Below, one piece after another: positions 32,622 through 43,174 of a stretch of 64,000 nucleotides of DNA. The notes beneath the pieces were generated by a model that was given only the letters and a program-made list of their open reading frames with translations, searched no databases and was not told where the DNA came from. Each line of letters opens with the position of its first letter. Positions within the stretch are counted from its first letter, which is position 1. The position numbers and the translations under genes are program-made. The stretch is from positions 992,001-1,056,000 of the forward strand of contig JBCBKO010000001.1 in NCBI GenBank assembly GCA_038521865.1. The letters are read 5' to 3'. This DNA is from CALBPI01 sp038521865. Its GTDB lineage: Bacteria > Pseudomonadota > Gammaproteobacteria > Steroidobacterales > Woeseiaceae.

Positions 32622-33008
32622 TCAGTCCTGCGTGTCTTTCCACTCACGCAGTCTGCGACGCGTGTGTTTATCGGGTCTGCCCTGCGTCTGCGGCATGGAC
32701 AAGCGATCACGACTCAGGGCATTGGCCAGCGCCTCACGGGCCGCCTGGCTCTCCTCTGACTCGACATAACAGGCGCGCGCCTCCGGTGCAGGTCCCCGGC
32801 GCGGCGGAATCCCAAGGACGGTCACGTGCCAGGTGTAGCGCCCGCGTGTGATGGCCAGTTCGTCCCCCACGCGTACCGGCTGCGCGGGTTTTGCGCGCTC
32901 TCCACCGCGCGTGACGTGGCCGCCGGTGACGGCTGCGCTGGCCTGCCCTCGCGTCTTGAAGAAGCGAGTGAAGAACAGCCACTTGTCGATCCGAAGCGTA
33001 TCGGCCAT
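32622..33008 (-). CDS. hslR: Heat-shock S4-domain RNA-binding protein Hsp15
   Basis: A 128-residue S4-domain protein. The RNA-binding motif is at the start: LRIDKWLFFTRFFKTRGQASAAVTGGHV, with RVGDEL and the basic tail RPDKHTRRRLREW typical of Hsp15. In E. coli it returns 50S subunits carrying stalled nascent chains to the active pool. The ATG at 33008 (MADTLRIDKW) is the family start; the open frame to 33095 overlaps kbl. It lies 80 bases ahead of putA on the same strand and is divergent from kbl. Confidence 0.9.
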   Translation of the reverse strand: MADTLRIDKWLFFTRFFKTRGQASAAVTGGHVTRGGERAKPAQPVRVGDELAITRGRYTWHVTVLGIPPRRGPAPEARACYVESEESQAAREALANALSRDRLSMPQTQGRPDKHTRRRLREWKDTQD

Positions 33009-33024
33009 GGACGGTTTCCTGAGA

Positions 33025-33030
33025 TATAAT
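33025..33030 (+). promoter_or_regulatory. -10 element upstream of kbl
   Basis: TATAAT lies 45 bases before the kbl GTG, between the divergent hslR and kbl genes. No convincing -35 was seen at 16-18 bases spacing. Confidence 0.4.
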
Positions 33031-33075
33031 TCGCCGGGCCGAGCCAACCGGCCGGACGCGACAGGAGATGATAAC

Positions 33076-34277
<1,202 letters not shown>

Positions 34278-34281
<4 letters not shown>

Positions 34282-35306
34282 AAGCACTGACCAAGAAACA
34301 CGCTGAACCCGGTATCTGGTTAGAAGACATCCCGGAACCGACAATTGGCCCGAACGATGTGCTGATCAAGGTTCAGCGAACCGCCATCTGCGGCACAGAT
34401 ATCCACATCTATCGCTGGGATGATTGGGCGCGCGCGACGATCCCGGTGCCGATGGCGGTCGGGCACGAATTCTCCGGAGAAATCGTTGAGCTCGGCAGCG
34501 AAGTCTATGGCCTCAAGGTCGGCGGCCGGGTCTCCGCGGAAGGTCACATCACCTGCGGAGTCTGCCGCAACTGTCGTGCAGGCCGCCGACACCTGTGCAT
34601 TAACACTGTGGGTATTGGCGTCAATCGACCCGGTGCTTTCGCCGAGTACATCGCAGTACCTGCGGCCAACGTGTTTCCGTTGCCGGACGACATCAGCGAC
34701 GACATGGCCTCGATCCTGGACCCGTTTGGCAACGCAACGCATACCGCCCTGTCGTTCGATCTGGTCGGCGAGGATGTTCTGATCACGGGCGCCGGACCCA
34801 TAGGCATCATGGCTGTGGCCATCGCGAGGTTTGTTGGAGCGCGTCATGTGGTCGTAACCGACGTGAACGACTATCGACTCGAACTGGCCAAACGTATGGG
34901 TGCGTCAGTCACCGTCAACGTCGCAGAATCGACAATCGATGAGGCCATGCAATCACTCGGCATGACTGAGGGTTTCGATGTCGGCATGGAAATGTCCGGC
35001 AACGGCACAGCACTGCGTGAGTTGCTGCGCGTGATGCACCACGGTGGCAATGTCGCCCTGCTGGGTATTCCGCCTGATGACACCGCGGTCGACTGGAATC
35101 AAATCATTTTCAAAGGACTCAATCTCAAGGGCATCTATGGCCGCGAGATGTTTGAGACCTGGTACAAGATGTCGAGCATGCTGCAAAGCGGACTGGATCT
35201 CTCACCGATCATCACGCATCGCTTTCCGTTGGCGGATTACGCGGAGGCGTTCCGCATTATGGACAGCGGGAAATCCGGCAAGGTAATTCTCGACTGGGCG
35301 GCCTGA
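34278..35306 (+). CDS. tdh: L-threonine 3-dehydrogenase
   Basis: A 342-residue zinc alcohol-dehydrogenase-family enzyme that oxidises threonine to 2-amino-3-oxobutanoate for Kbl. The catalytic zinc ligands C38 (AICGTDIHIY) and H63-E64 (GHEFSGE) and the structural zinc cysteines (CGVCRNCRAGRRHLC) match E. coli Tdh in position. The nucleotide-binding motif GAGPIGIMA is present. It overlaps kbl by four bases, giving the standard kbl-tdh operon. Confidence 0.97.
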
Positions 35307-35325
35307 GCCACCCAGTCGGTAATGA

Positions 35326-37182
35326 TCATTGGATGGTGCAGAAACATTCGGCGTAGCGGTACATCGGGTCGTTGAAGCGCGCAAAGTCCTTATATACGTC
35401 TTCGACGATCCTTCCGACTTCCGACATGCCTTCGTGACGCTTCAGCAGTGGGCCGAGATCGATGCCGAGCTTCCCGCCGGTAGCAAGCAAACTCATCAAT
35501 AACTGCTGCTCTTCGGAGAGCTGAGGCTCAATGAATCGGGTGCTGTACGCGCCCTCACTCAACGACGCAGACTCAGCGGCAATCGCAATCGCATCTTCGA
35601 GCGTTCCGATGCTATCGACCAGTCCATACTGCAATGCCGTAGGGCCGATCCAGACCTGACCCTGGGCAACTTCGTCGACCGCATCAAATTCCATGTTCCG
35701 GAATGAGGCGACATTGCCAACAAACTCGCGGTATCCGTGCTCAATATTCTGTTGCAGTACATCACGCACCTGCGGATCGATCGCACGATCGGTTCTGAGC
35801 GCACCCGCAATCCGTGTCGTGCCCACGCCGTCGGTGTACAACCCGAGTCGGGCAAACGACTCTTCGAACGTTGGGAACATCGCAAAAATCCCGATGGAGC
35901 CCGTGATCGTGTTTTCCTGTGCGACGATGTGATCCGCCGCCATCGAAATCCAATAACCGCCCGACGCAGCAACGCCACCCATCGATGCAATGATCGGCTT
36001 GCCCGCTTTCTGGATGTTCTGGATTTCGTCCGATATCACCTCGGAAGCAAACGCACTGCCACCACCCGAATCGACTCTGAGTACGACCGCCTTTACATCA
36101 TCATCAAGGCGCGCTTGACGCAGGAGTCTTGCCGTCGAGTCACCGCCGATCATGCCCGGAGGTGCGGAGCCATCGACAATACTGCCGGAAGCCACGACAA
36201 CAGCTACGACATCATCCGCTTCAATAGAAGGCTCGAGCATCCGTTTGGCATTCAGGTATGCACGGTAGCCGACCTGATTAAACGTGCCTGGGTTGTTGGC
36301 GTCCTCGCCGACCAGGTCGATCATTCTTTCGCGCACGGCACTCGAAGATGCGAGCTCGTCTACCAGACCATTTGCCAAAGCAAACTCGGAGAAGTTACCT
36401 CCGGATTTACGAAGCTCATCGGCAATATTATCAGCCATGTTCTGGATCGTGTCCGGCTCCAGATCGCGCTGAGCGGTAACGTCGCTCTTGTAGTTTGACC
36501 AGAGCGCATCGAGCAGGCGTACTCGCTGTCCGCGGTCTTCATTCGACATACTGGTACGTGTGTAGGGTTCGATGAAGCTCTTGTGCGTACCCACTTTAAA
36601 AATGTTCCAGGTGATTGAGAGCTTCTCAATCACTTCCGCGTAGTAGGTTCGGTAAGTGCCGTACCCATCCGCAATGACGACGCCATTAGGGTCGAGGATT
36701 ACCTCATCGGCATGCGAAGCGAGGTAGAAACCGCCCTGGGAGTAGTAGGCCCCGAACGAGAGAATCTTCTTTCCGCTCTCCTTGAAGCGCGTCAACGCCT
36801 CACCCACCTGACGGAGTTTCGTGAGCTCTCCACCGCCAAGAACATCTGCGCGCAAATAGATCATTTCGATTGCATCATCGTTCGCGGCAAGATCGATCGC
36901 ATCGACAAGATCACGCACCAGCACTTCAGCTATCGTGTCACCGGTGGCTTCCGCGATCGCTCGGTCCAACGGTGTGCCTGACAATTGCTCCGTCAACACG
37001 CCGGCCGGCGCGACCACCAGGGCCGCGCGTTCTGGCAAAACGATATCCGACGGTGTGACTACGCGAATGAAAATCGAAAACAGCACCAGCAACAATACAA
37101 GGTGCAACACTTTCCGAAAGCCATTAATCAGGCTCCAGATACCGCCGAACAGGCGAAACAACAGGTTGGGTTTGTCAGACAT
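35326..37182 (-). CDS. sppA: Signal peptide peptidase SppA, 67-kDa type
   Basis: A 618-residue inner-membrane protease that degrades cleaved signal peptides. It has one amino-terminal membrane helix (about 20-43) and two tandem SppA/S49 halves. The nucleophile serine is in GGVAASGGYWIS in the second half, and the general-base lysine is in FKVGTHKSFIEPYTR in the first half. The length equals E. coli SppA (618). It lies downstream of the TRAP transporter genes on the same strand with a 70-base gap, and converges on tdh. Confidence 0.94.
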   Translation of the reverse strand: MSDKPNLLFRLFGGIWSLINGFRKVLHLVLLLVLFSIFIRVVTPSDIVLPERAALVVAPAGVLTEQLSGTPLDRAIAEATGDTIAEVLVRDLVDAIDLAANDDAIEMIYLRADVLGGGELTKLRQVGEALTRFKESGKKILSFGAYYSQGGFYLASHADEVILDPNGVVIADGYGTYRTYYAEVIEKLSITWNIFKVGTHKSFIEPYTRTSMSNEDRGQRVRLLDALWSNYKSDVTAQRDLEPDTIQNMADNIADELRKSGGNFSEFALANGLVDELASSSAVRERMIDLVGEDANNPGTFNQVGYRAYLNAKRMLEPSIEADDVVAVVVASGSIVDGSAPPGMIGGDSTARLLRQARLDDDVKAVVLRVDSGGGSAFASEVISDEIQNIQKAGKPIIASMGGVAASGGYWISMAADHIVAQENTITGSIGIFAMFPTFEESFARLGLYTDGVGTTRIAGALRTDRAIDPQVRDVLQQNIEHGYREFVGNVASFRNMEFDAVDEVAQGQVWIGPTALQYGLVDSIGTLEDAIAIAAESASLSEGAYSTRFIEPQLSEEQQLLMSLLATGGKLGIDLGPLLKRHEGMSEVGRIVEDVYKDFARFNDPMYRYAECFCTIQ

Positions 37183-37252
37183 AACGTAATTTGGTTTGAA
37201 CGAGAGTGGGGACCGGCAAGACTACCTGAAATCAGGCGATCGCGCGTGGCTG

Positions 37253-38506
37253 TTACACGAACACCATCGAGAGCTGCGGCCAGAACGTAATCACGATCAC
37301 CGATAGCAGCAAAATCAGGAGAAACGGGAACGTGGCGCTGTAGACCTCGGTGATCGGTCGCTCGAAGCGATAGCTTGCGATAAACAAATTCAGACCGACT
37401 GGTGGTGTGAGATAGCCCAACTGCATCGCCGACAGGAACACCATACCAAGGTGGACAGGATCGACGTTGTACTGCGCCGCCACCGGAAGAATCAGCGGCA
37501 CGACGAGAACGAGCGCTGAGAAGATATCCAGAATTGCACCCAGCACCAACAGGAACAGCAAGAGCAGGATCAGGAAACTCGTCTGTGTGTCGACGAAGCC
37601 ACTAACCCAACCGAGAAGCTTCTGCGGCACACCGGTATCGATCATGATGTTGGTGGAAGCGAGCGACATCCCGAGAATCACGAGGATGCCACCTACCAGC
37701 AGCATCGACTCGCGCATGAGATCTGGCAATTGCTTGAAGCTGATTTCTCGCAGCACGATCACCTCAACAATCAATGCGTACAGTGCAGTGACTGCAGCCG
37801 CCTCCGACACCGCAAAATAGCCCGAGTAGATACCGCCCAAGACCACGATCGGTAATGGCAGCTCCCACTTGCTTTCCCAAAGCGCGCTGCCGACGGTCTT
37901 CCAGGAGAATCGCTTCAGGGTCTGCTTCTGACCGCGGTTCACCCACAGACACCACCCTGCAAGCATGGCGAGCATGAGCATCCCCGGGAGCACACCGGCT
38001 CGAAACAGCGTGTCGATCGAAATACCGGCAACGATGCCGTAGAGAATCAAGGGAAGTGACGGTGCGAACAAGAGTCCGAGCGATCCCGCGGAAGTCACCA
38101 GGCCCAAATTGAACTTCGGTTCGTAGCCGGACTGCTTCAGTGCCGGATACAAAATGGCACCGAGAGCGATGATCGTGACGCCCGATGCGCCTGTGAATGC
38201 TGTAAAGAACGCGCAAGCAGCCAACGAAACGATGGCGAGCCCCCCGGGCATCCAACCCAATAGTGCATCCGTGAGGCGCACCAATCGGCTCGGCGCTTTG
38301 CTCGCGCTCAGCAAATAACCAGCGAACGTGAATAAAGGGATCGCCAATAAAACCGGCATCTCTGCGATCGAGAAAAACTCAATCGCAAGTGCAGACAATT
38401 CGATGTCTTCACGGGAGTAGGAGTACAACGCACTTGCAGCGATCAACGCGAAGAGCGGCGCACCGAAAATAGCCAGTAAAAGCAGCAGTGCACCGAAAAC
38501 AATCAT
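37253..38506 (-). CDS. dctM: TRAP transporter large permease DctM
   Basis: A 417-residue membrane subunit with about 12 hydrophobic segments. It carries the DctM/SiaM signatures: LLAIPLFTFAGYLLSASKAP, FTAFTGASGVTIIALGAILYPAL and GYLTPPVGLNLFIASYRF. It is the sodium-coupled translocation subunit of a tripartite (TRAP) importer. It overlaps dctQ by four bases. The substrate of this system cannot be read from the permease. Confidence 0.94.
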   Translation of the reverse strand: MIVFGALLLLLAIFGAPLFALIAASALYSYSREDIELSALAIEFFSIAEMPVLLAIPLFTFAGYLLSASKAPSRLVRLTDALLGWMPGGLAIVSLAACAFFTAFTGASGVTIIALGAILYPALKQSGYEPKFNLGLVTSAGSLGLLFAPSLPLILYGIVAGISIDTLFRAGVLPGMLMLAMLAGWCLWVNRGQKQTLKRFSWKTVGSALWESKWELPLPIVVLGGIYSGYFAVSEAAAVTALYALIVEVIVLREISFKQLPDLMRESMLLVGGILVILGMSLASTNIMIDTGVPQKLLGWVSGFVDTQTSFLILLLLFLLVLGAILDIFSALVLVVPLILPVAAQYNVDPVHLGMVFLSAMQLGYLTPPVGLNLFIASYRFERPITEVYSATFPFLLILLLSVIVITFWPQLSMVFV

Positions 38507-39003
38507 GCGTCAGAAACCGACCGTTCAGACTCGGGTCGGCGACCGGCGATGTCGAGAATCACGAACACCAAATACCGCCACGACATCAATGCGAACGCGA
38601 TCGGCATGATGATCTGGAACCACCAGGCCGGGAGCCCACCGAGCAGTTCATCCTCATACTCACGAGCCTGCAGAACGAAATCTGCAGCAAACCAGGCGAC
38701 ACATCCGCAAACGACTGCGGTAAAAAGGTTGGTGACCACACGCGTGAGTCTGCGTCCCCACGGTGGCAGGAAGCGAGACATCACGTCGATGGCGATGTGC
38801 TTATCGGCGCGACTTGCTGCCACCGCGCCTGCGAGCGCCAACCACAACACCATGAGGCGGAGCGCCTCATCACCCCAGATCAATCCGGCATCAAAGAAGT
38901 TCCGCAGCACGATCTGACTGCATGCCAGTACGATCATCGCACCCAGCAACAAGACGAGTACGGCATCTTCGGCCGCCTTGCCCCAGCGGGCGAGTTGCTT
39001 CAT
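38503..39003 (-). CDS. dctQ: TRAP transporter small permease DctQ
   Basis: A 166-residue membrane subunit with four hydrophobic segments. It has the DctQ pattern: VLACSQIVLRNFFDAGLIWGDEALRLMVLWLALAGAVAASRADKHI, which contains the conserved W-x-D/E-E-L-R-like motif. It supports the large permease. It lies between dctP and dctM in the order P-Q-M, with 11 bases to dctP. Confidence 0.93.
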   Translation of the reverse strand: MKQLARWGKAAEDAVLVLLLGAMIVLACSQIVLRNFFDAGLIWGDEALRLMVLWLALAGAVAASRADKHIAIDVMSRFLPPWGRRLTRVVTNLFTAVVCGCVAWFAADFVLQAREYEDELLGGLPAWWFQIIMPIAFALMSWRYLVFVILDIAGRRPESERSVSDA

Positions 39004-39014
39004 CGAATCGGTCT

Positions 39015-40049
39015 TCAGTCAGAGGCTGCGGCAGCGCGCTCGGACCGATACTCGCTCAACAAACCGAGCATGCGATCGAACATCTCACGCGAGACGACAT
39101 CTCGATCGGCGAGCGCTTCATTGGCTATGGCAACGGCGTTGCGCCAGCTCTCAAGTTGCCCTTTGTCGAGCTCAACAAACTCGATGCCCACGCTTTCCAG
39201 CGCTGCCAATGCATTGTCGTTCTCAGCGCGATTGCCTTCATCGAACTCTGTGTAGATCCTCGTCAGGACCTCATTCACGATCGCCTGATCCGCGGCCGAG
39301 ACACGGTCGAATCGCTTCTTGTCGATGGCAATGAATGCCATCGTGTAGACCAACGGCACGTTGGTCGCATATTTCACTTTCGTGTGCCACTGAAGCACTA
39401 GTGCACCAACCGGCGGTGTTGCCACGACGTCGAGCAGACCGGTTTGAAGCCCAGTAAGCACGTCAGTCAGCGGTAAAGTGACCGGGGCCAGGTCGAGTGC
39501 TTGCATCCCGGCGTAGCTGATCTCGTCACCCTCAGGCACCCAGACCTTCTTGTTCTTGAGATCAGGAAGTCCGCGAACCGGCGTATTTCCGAGAATCACG
39601 GCAAAACCGCCACCCGCAAAACCGAAACTGACAAAGCCCGCATCTTCGAGACCCTGCTTCAAATCTGCATCGAGTCGCGACCGTACATAGTCGACTTCTT
39701 CCTGCGAGTTGAACACGAGCGGCAGCCCGTAGATCGAGAGATCCGGATAAAAACTCATCATGCTGCCAGCGGTGAAGGCTCCGCCATGCAACTGACCGAT
39801 CCGCATCTTGCGCAACACTTTGCTGTCGCTGCCCTGGATGCCGCCACCGAACAACTTGATGATGACCCGGCCTTCGGTGCGTTCTTTGATCTCTTTAGCG
39901 CCCGCACGCATTTTGCGCATCCATTCCGAATTCTCGGGCGCGATCGTTGCTAGTTTGAATGTTTCGGCGTGCGCGACAGGCGTCGTCGCTGACACCGCCA
40001 GAATTGCTGTCAACAAAGCAGCCAACAGGCCGCTGCTTCGGTAACTCAT
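39015..40049 (-). CDS. dctP: TRAP transporter periplasmic solute-binding protein DctP
   Basis: A 344-residue secreted binding protein with signal peptide ending PVAHAETF. DctP-family blocks include LATIAPENSEWMRKMRAGAKEIKERTEGRV, LFGGGIQGSDSKVLRKMRIGQ, GLPDLKNKKVWVPEG and FVELDKGQLESW. The ATG at 40049 has GGAGA nine bases upstream; the open frame to 40139 has no ribosome site. The IQGSD-x-VLRKMRIGQ segment puts it near dicarboxylate/acid-type binding proteins, but the ligand is unknown. A TatT lipoprotein gene lies about 150 bases upstream. Confidence 0.93.
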   Translation of the reverse strand: MSYRSSGLLAALLTAILAVSATTPVAHAETFKLATIAPENSEWMRKMRAGAKEIKERTEGRVIIKLFGGGIQGSDSKVLRKMRIGQLHGGAFTAGSMMSFYPDLSIYGLPLVFNSQEEVDYVRSRLDADLKQGLEDAGFVSFGFAGGGFAVILGNTPVRGLPDLKNKKVWVPEGDEISYAGMQALDLAPVTLPLTDVLTGLQTGLLDVVATPPVGALVLQWHTKVKYATNVPLVYTMAFIAIDKKRFDRVSAADQAIVNEVLTRIYTEFDEGNRAENDNALAALESVGIEFVELDKGQLESWRNAVAIANEALADRDVVSREMFDRMLGLLSEYRSERAAAASD

Positions 40050-40203
40050 AACTACTCGTCTCCGTGAGTGCCGGTCATTGCCGGATGTCGTATTGACCAT
40101 AATACTGGGCAGATCGTGAAGATTCTGTGAACCCTGCACGCCCTCAGTCGCTTGCGACCGTAGACCGACGAACTGAAGCAGTTGTTACAAGATCGGAAAT
40201 CGA

Positions 40204-41082
40204 TCAGAAGTAGTCTGCGCCGCTTTCCAGCAATTGCTTGGCGTCACGAACCGCCAGAGTATTCGTCAGGGTCAACCCGTCATATTCGACCTCCGATGCG
40301 AGCACTTCGTTCAACAATTGATCATGCAATTCTTGCTCGTATAGCAGGCGGGCATAGCCTCGGGCGTACTCGACCTTGATGGCAAGATCACGACCCTCAG
40401 TCAGTGCGATCGCGCGCTCGAAATAATCACGGCCGACCTCTGGCTTGCCACCCAGGGCAGGCGGACGAAGCGTGTTGAGGATGCCAAGGTAGTTGTAAAG
40501 GGCGCCACGATCCGCCTCCGGGGTCTCATCCACGACAGCCAGCAGCAACGATTCGATGTGTGGCAAACGCGCCAACGCCGCCCAGTCATCGCTGTGCGCA
40601 CGAATATAGGCGAGTGACGCAACGCCATAGGTTTCCGCCAGCGCCGCGTTGTCATCGTCGATTTCATCAAGCCCGGCCTCGAACTCGTCGAAGGTCGCGG
40701 TCGGCCAATCACAGCCATCATCGATCTCGAGACAAACCGCACGCTCGGCGTATTCGAGTGCCCGCGCGGTCAGGATCTTGGCACGGTCGGGTTCGCGGGC
40801 GAACACAGCACCGTAGGCCGCGTACAGATCTGCCGCAGCAGCCAGCGCAACGGCGGAATCGGGGTTGCCCTCAATAAGACTGTCGAGGAGCAACAGGTAG
40901 GCCGGTGCGCCGTCTTCCACGATGCGTGGGTCCGGCTGATTGAACACAGCACTGCCGAGGTCCTCTGCAAACCCGCCGGCGATAGACGACACCAGGCCTC
41001 CGCATGCGCTAGCGGTTGTGACGATCACAAAAGCCGCCAGGGCCTTAGCGACCCTCGCAGCAGAAGACGGAGCCGTCAGCAT
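40204..41082 (-). CDS. TatT-like TRAP-associated lipoprotein with helical repeats
   Basis: A lipoprotein of about 292 residues, lipobox TASAC with Cys27, made of alpha-helical TPR-like units (APAYLLLLDSLIEGNPDSAVALAAAADLYAAYGAVF, ARALEYAERAVCLEIDDGC). This matches the TatT family, trimeric periplasmic proteins that bind TRAP binding proteins in Treponema (TP0956) and recur beside gammaproteobacterial TRAP genes. It lies ten bases behind rplS and ahead of dctP, all on the minus strand, so it may be read with the ribosomal operon. The start at 41082 has no strong ribosome site. Confidence 0.82.
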   Translation of the reverse strand: MLTAPSSAARVAKALAAFVIVTTASACGGLVSSIAGGFAEDLGSAVFNQPDPRIVEDGAPAYLLLLDSLIEGNPDSAVALAAAADLYAAYGAVFAREPDRAKILTARALEYAERAVCLEIDDGCDWPTATFDEFEAGLDEIDDDNAALAETYGVASLAYIRAHSDDWAALARLPHIESLLLAVVDETPEADRGALYNYLGILNTLRPPALGGKPEVGRDYFERAIALTEGRDLAIKVEYARGYARLLYEQELHDQLLNEVLASEVEYDGLTLTNTLAVRDAKQLLESGADYF

Positions 41083-41092
41083 CGCAATCGCG

Positions 41093-41437
41093 TTAGATTT
41101 TCTCGCGGATACGTGCAGCTTTACCGGTGCGGCCGCGCAAGTAGTAGAGCTTCGCGCGACGAACGTCACCGCGGCGTTTCACCGTGATGTCGCCCAGCAT
41201 TGGGCTGTAGGTCTGGAATACGCGCTCAACACCCTCACCGTGAGAGATCTTGCGAACCGTGAATGAAGAGTTCAGGCCGCGGTTTTTCTTCGCAATCACA
41301 ACACCTTCGTAAGACTGCAGACGCTCGCGCTCGCCCTCTTTGACTCGCACCTGAACCACTACGGTGTCACCCGGACCAAATTCGGGAATCTCCCGAGTCA
41401 TTTGTTCCGCGTCGATCGCATCAATAATCTTGCTCAT
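41093..41437 (-). CDS. rplS: 50S ribosomal protein L19
   Basis: A 114-residue L19 (FGPGDTVVVQVRVKEGERERLQSYEGVVIAKKNRG and VERVFQTYSPMLGDI are diagnostic) at the subunit interface. The start at 41437 (MSKIIDAID) is the family start. It is the last gene of the conserved rpsP-rimM-trmD-rplS order. Confidence 0.97.
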   Translation of the reverse strand: MSKIIDAIDAEQMTREIPEFGPGDTVVVQVRVKEGERERLQSYEGVVIAKKNRGLNSSFTVRKISHGEGVERVFQTYSPMLGDITVKRRGDVRRAKLYYLRGRTGKAARIREKI

Positions 41438-41474
41438 CGTTCTCTTTCCAATGACGCACCAAGCGCCCGTTTCT

Positions 41475-42245
41475 CTAATCCCGATCTCGTCCAAGCGCCG
41501 CGTGCGACGCCATGTATTGTTCGAGCAGTTCGCGATCATTCGCATCCAACTCAAGACCTTCGAGTAGGTCTGGACGACGCAACCACGTTCTGCCGAGTTG
41601 TTGCTGCCGTCGCCAGCGCGCTATCGCCGCATGGTCACCGCTTTGCAACACCGCCGGCACTTGCCGACCCTCAACCTCAGCCGGCCGCGTGTAGTGTGGA
41701 CAGTCAAGCAACCCATCAGAAAACGAGTCCTCAACCGCGGAGTCGGCATGCCCCAGTGTTCCGGGGAGCAATCTGACTACGCTGTCCACCACCGCCATCG
41801 CGGCCAGTTCGCCGCCAGACAACACGAAATCGCCCAGCGATACTTCCTCATCAATCTCGGCATCGACAATTCTCTCGTCGATGCCTTCATACCTGCCAGC
41901 CACCAGCACCAACTCCGGTCGCTTGGCCATGGCCGCTGCTCGCGCCTGCGTCAGCTGCTGACCCTGCGGACTCATCAGCACAACATGCGAGGCTTCCGAG
42001 GCCGCCTTTGCCGCACGGATAGCCGCAACCATCGGCGCGAACTGCATCACCATGCCCGGGCCGCCACCGAAGGGTCGATCATCGACCCGACGTTGCCGGT
42101 CCTCGGCAAAATCGCGCGGATTGATGCAGTCTAGTGAAACTGCGCCATCCGCAATCGCCCGGCCTACTACGCCGTGCTCTGCCACCGTCCGGACCCAGTC
42201 CGGGAACAGTGTAATGACCGTGACGCGCTCAAGTTGCGGAGTCAC
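41475..42245 (-). CDS. trmD: tRNA (guanine-37 N1)-methyltransferase
   Basis: TrmD methylates G37 of tRNAs to prevent frameshifting. The protein has about 256 residues with the SPOUT trefoil-knot region: ELVLVAGRYEGIDERIVDAEIDEEVSLGDFVLSGGELAAM. The amino-terminal VITLFPDWVRTVAEHGVVGRA and GGGPGMVMQ are also typical. The start is taken as the GTG at 42245 (VTPQLERVTVITLFP), which overlaps the rimM end by 17 bases. A downstream TTG (codon 5) is an alternative. Confidence 0.95.
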   Translation of the reverse strand: MTPQLERVTVITLFPDWVRTVAEHGVVGRAIADGAVSLDCINPRDFAEDRQRRVDDRPFGGGPGMVMQFAPMVAAIRAAKAASEASHVVLMSPQGQQLTQARAAAMAKRPELVLVAGRYEGIDERIVDAEIDEEVSLGDFVLSGGELAAMAVVDSVVRLLPGTLGHADSAVEDSFSDGLLDCPHYTRPAEVEGRQVPAVLQSGDHAAIARWRRQQQLGRTWLRRPDLLEGLELDANDRELLEQYMASHAALGRDRD

Positions 42246-42756
42246 CGTCTTCTGCCACACCCGACCAGTCCACCTGGATCGCGTGTTCCTCCAAATCGAC
42301 ATCGAGTACGTAGCGCTCCATCACAAAGGGCACCAGCGTCTCTGCGCCGTTGGCATTCTTCACGACCATCACGTCGTGAGCGCCAGTCTCCAACAAGTGG
42401 TCCACCTTCCCGAGCAAGTGACCGTCCTGAGACGTCACCACCGCACCGATCAGGTCGGACCAGTAGTACTCACCGACGTCCGTTTCCGGAAGCGCCGACC
42501 GAGGTACTTGTAGCACCGTCCCGTTCAAGGCCAGTGCAGTGTCTCGATCATCAACTCCTTCGATTCGGCCCACCAGCGTTTTGCCCTGCGTCCGAGCCTC
42601 AAGCAACCGATACTCGCGGCCCTCAGGACTCTTGAAACGCGAAAAGCGCAACAGGTTGTCGCGTGGATCGGTGAAAGAAAATAACTTCACCCAGCCCCGA
42701 ACACCGTGCGCCCCTCGAATCTCACCGACCGTCACTTGCCGATCGGTCAGTACCAC
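42229..42756 (-). CDS. rimM: Ribosome maturation factor RimM
   Basis: A 175-residue 30S assembly factor acting on the head of the small subunit by binding S19. The amino-terminal RimM domain (VGEIRGAHGVRGWVKLFSFTDP) and PRC-barrel end (YYWSDLIGAVVTSQDGHLLGKVDHLLETGAHDVMVVKN, FVMERYVLDVDLEEHAIQVDW) are complete. It lies 17 bases after rpsP, and its end overlaps trmD. Confidence 0.96.
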   Translation of the reverse strand: MVLTDRQVTVGEIRGAHGVRGWVKLFSFTDPRDNLLRFSRFKSPEGREYRLLEARTQGKTLVGRIEGVDDRDTALALNGTVLQVPRSALPETDVGEYYWSDLIGAVVTSQDGHLLGKVDHLLETGAHDVMVVKNANGAETLVPFVMERYVLDVDLEEHAIQVDWSGVAEDGDSAT

Positions 42757-42773
42757 GACCGAGCTCCTGCCGC

Positions 42774-43031
42774 TCAGGCGGCAGCTGCAGCCTTGCGGTA
42801 TTGCTTCAGCAGTTGTGCAACACGCTCGGAAGGCTGCGCGCCCTGGCTCAGCCAGTGATCCGCGCGCTCGATGTCGATACGCAGACCTTCTGCATTGCCT
42901 TTAGCAACTGGGTTGAAGAATCCAAGACGCTCAATGTAGCGGCCATCGCGACGGTTGCGGCTGTCGGTTACCACGAGGTGGTAGAACGGCCGTTTTTTCG
43001 CGCCTCCGCGAGACAAACGAATCGTAACCAT
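42774..43031 (-). CDS. rpsP: 30S ribosomal protein S16
   Basis: An 85-residue S16 with the family start MVTIRLSRGGAKKRPFYHLVVTDSRNRRDGRYIERLGFFNP. The ATG at 43031 was chosen over the open frame to 43103. It is the first gene of rpsP-rimM-trmD-rplS, with a candidate promoter about 95 bases upstream. Confidence 0.97.
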   Translation of the reverse strand: MVTIRLSRGGAKKRPFYHLVVTDSRNRRDGRYIERLGFFNPVAKGNAEGLRIDIERADHWLSQGAQPSERVAQLLKQYRKAAAAA

Positions 43032-43124
43032 AAGTACAAATCCAAATAATGATCTTGTGAAACGAGGCCCTGATCCAATGAGCGTTAACGCTGGGACCAC
43101 CAATTCGCCTCGGAACAGCCCGCC

Positions 43125-43153
43125 ATTGTAACGGGGCGAGGCCCGCTAGGGAA
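43125..43153 (-). promoter_or_regulatory. Candidate promoter of the rpsP-rimM-trmD-rplS operon
   Basis: On the minus strand TACAAT (43125-43130) serves as -10, with TTCCCT (43148-43153) as a weak -35 spaced by 17 bases. It lies between ffh and rpsP, about 95 bases before the rpsP start. Confidence 0.45.
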
Positions 43154-43174
43154 TACGTATTGTCGAAAAAGCCA

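Noticed and set aside
35737..36498. 253-codon frame antisense to sppA
   Set aside because: Same reason: a shadow of a well-supported gene with no domain or ribosome site.
40191..40206. GATCG-N5-CGATC hairpin at the end of the TatT gene
   Set aside because: Five pairs only, overlapping the stop codon, with no clear T-run; it may be chance.
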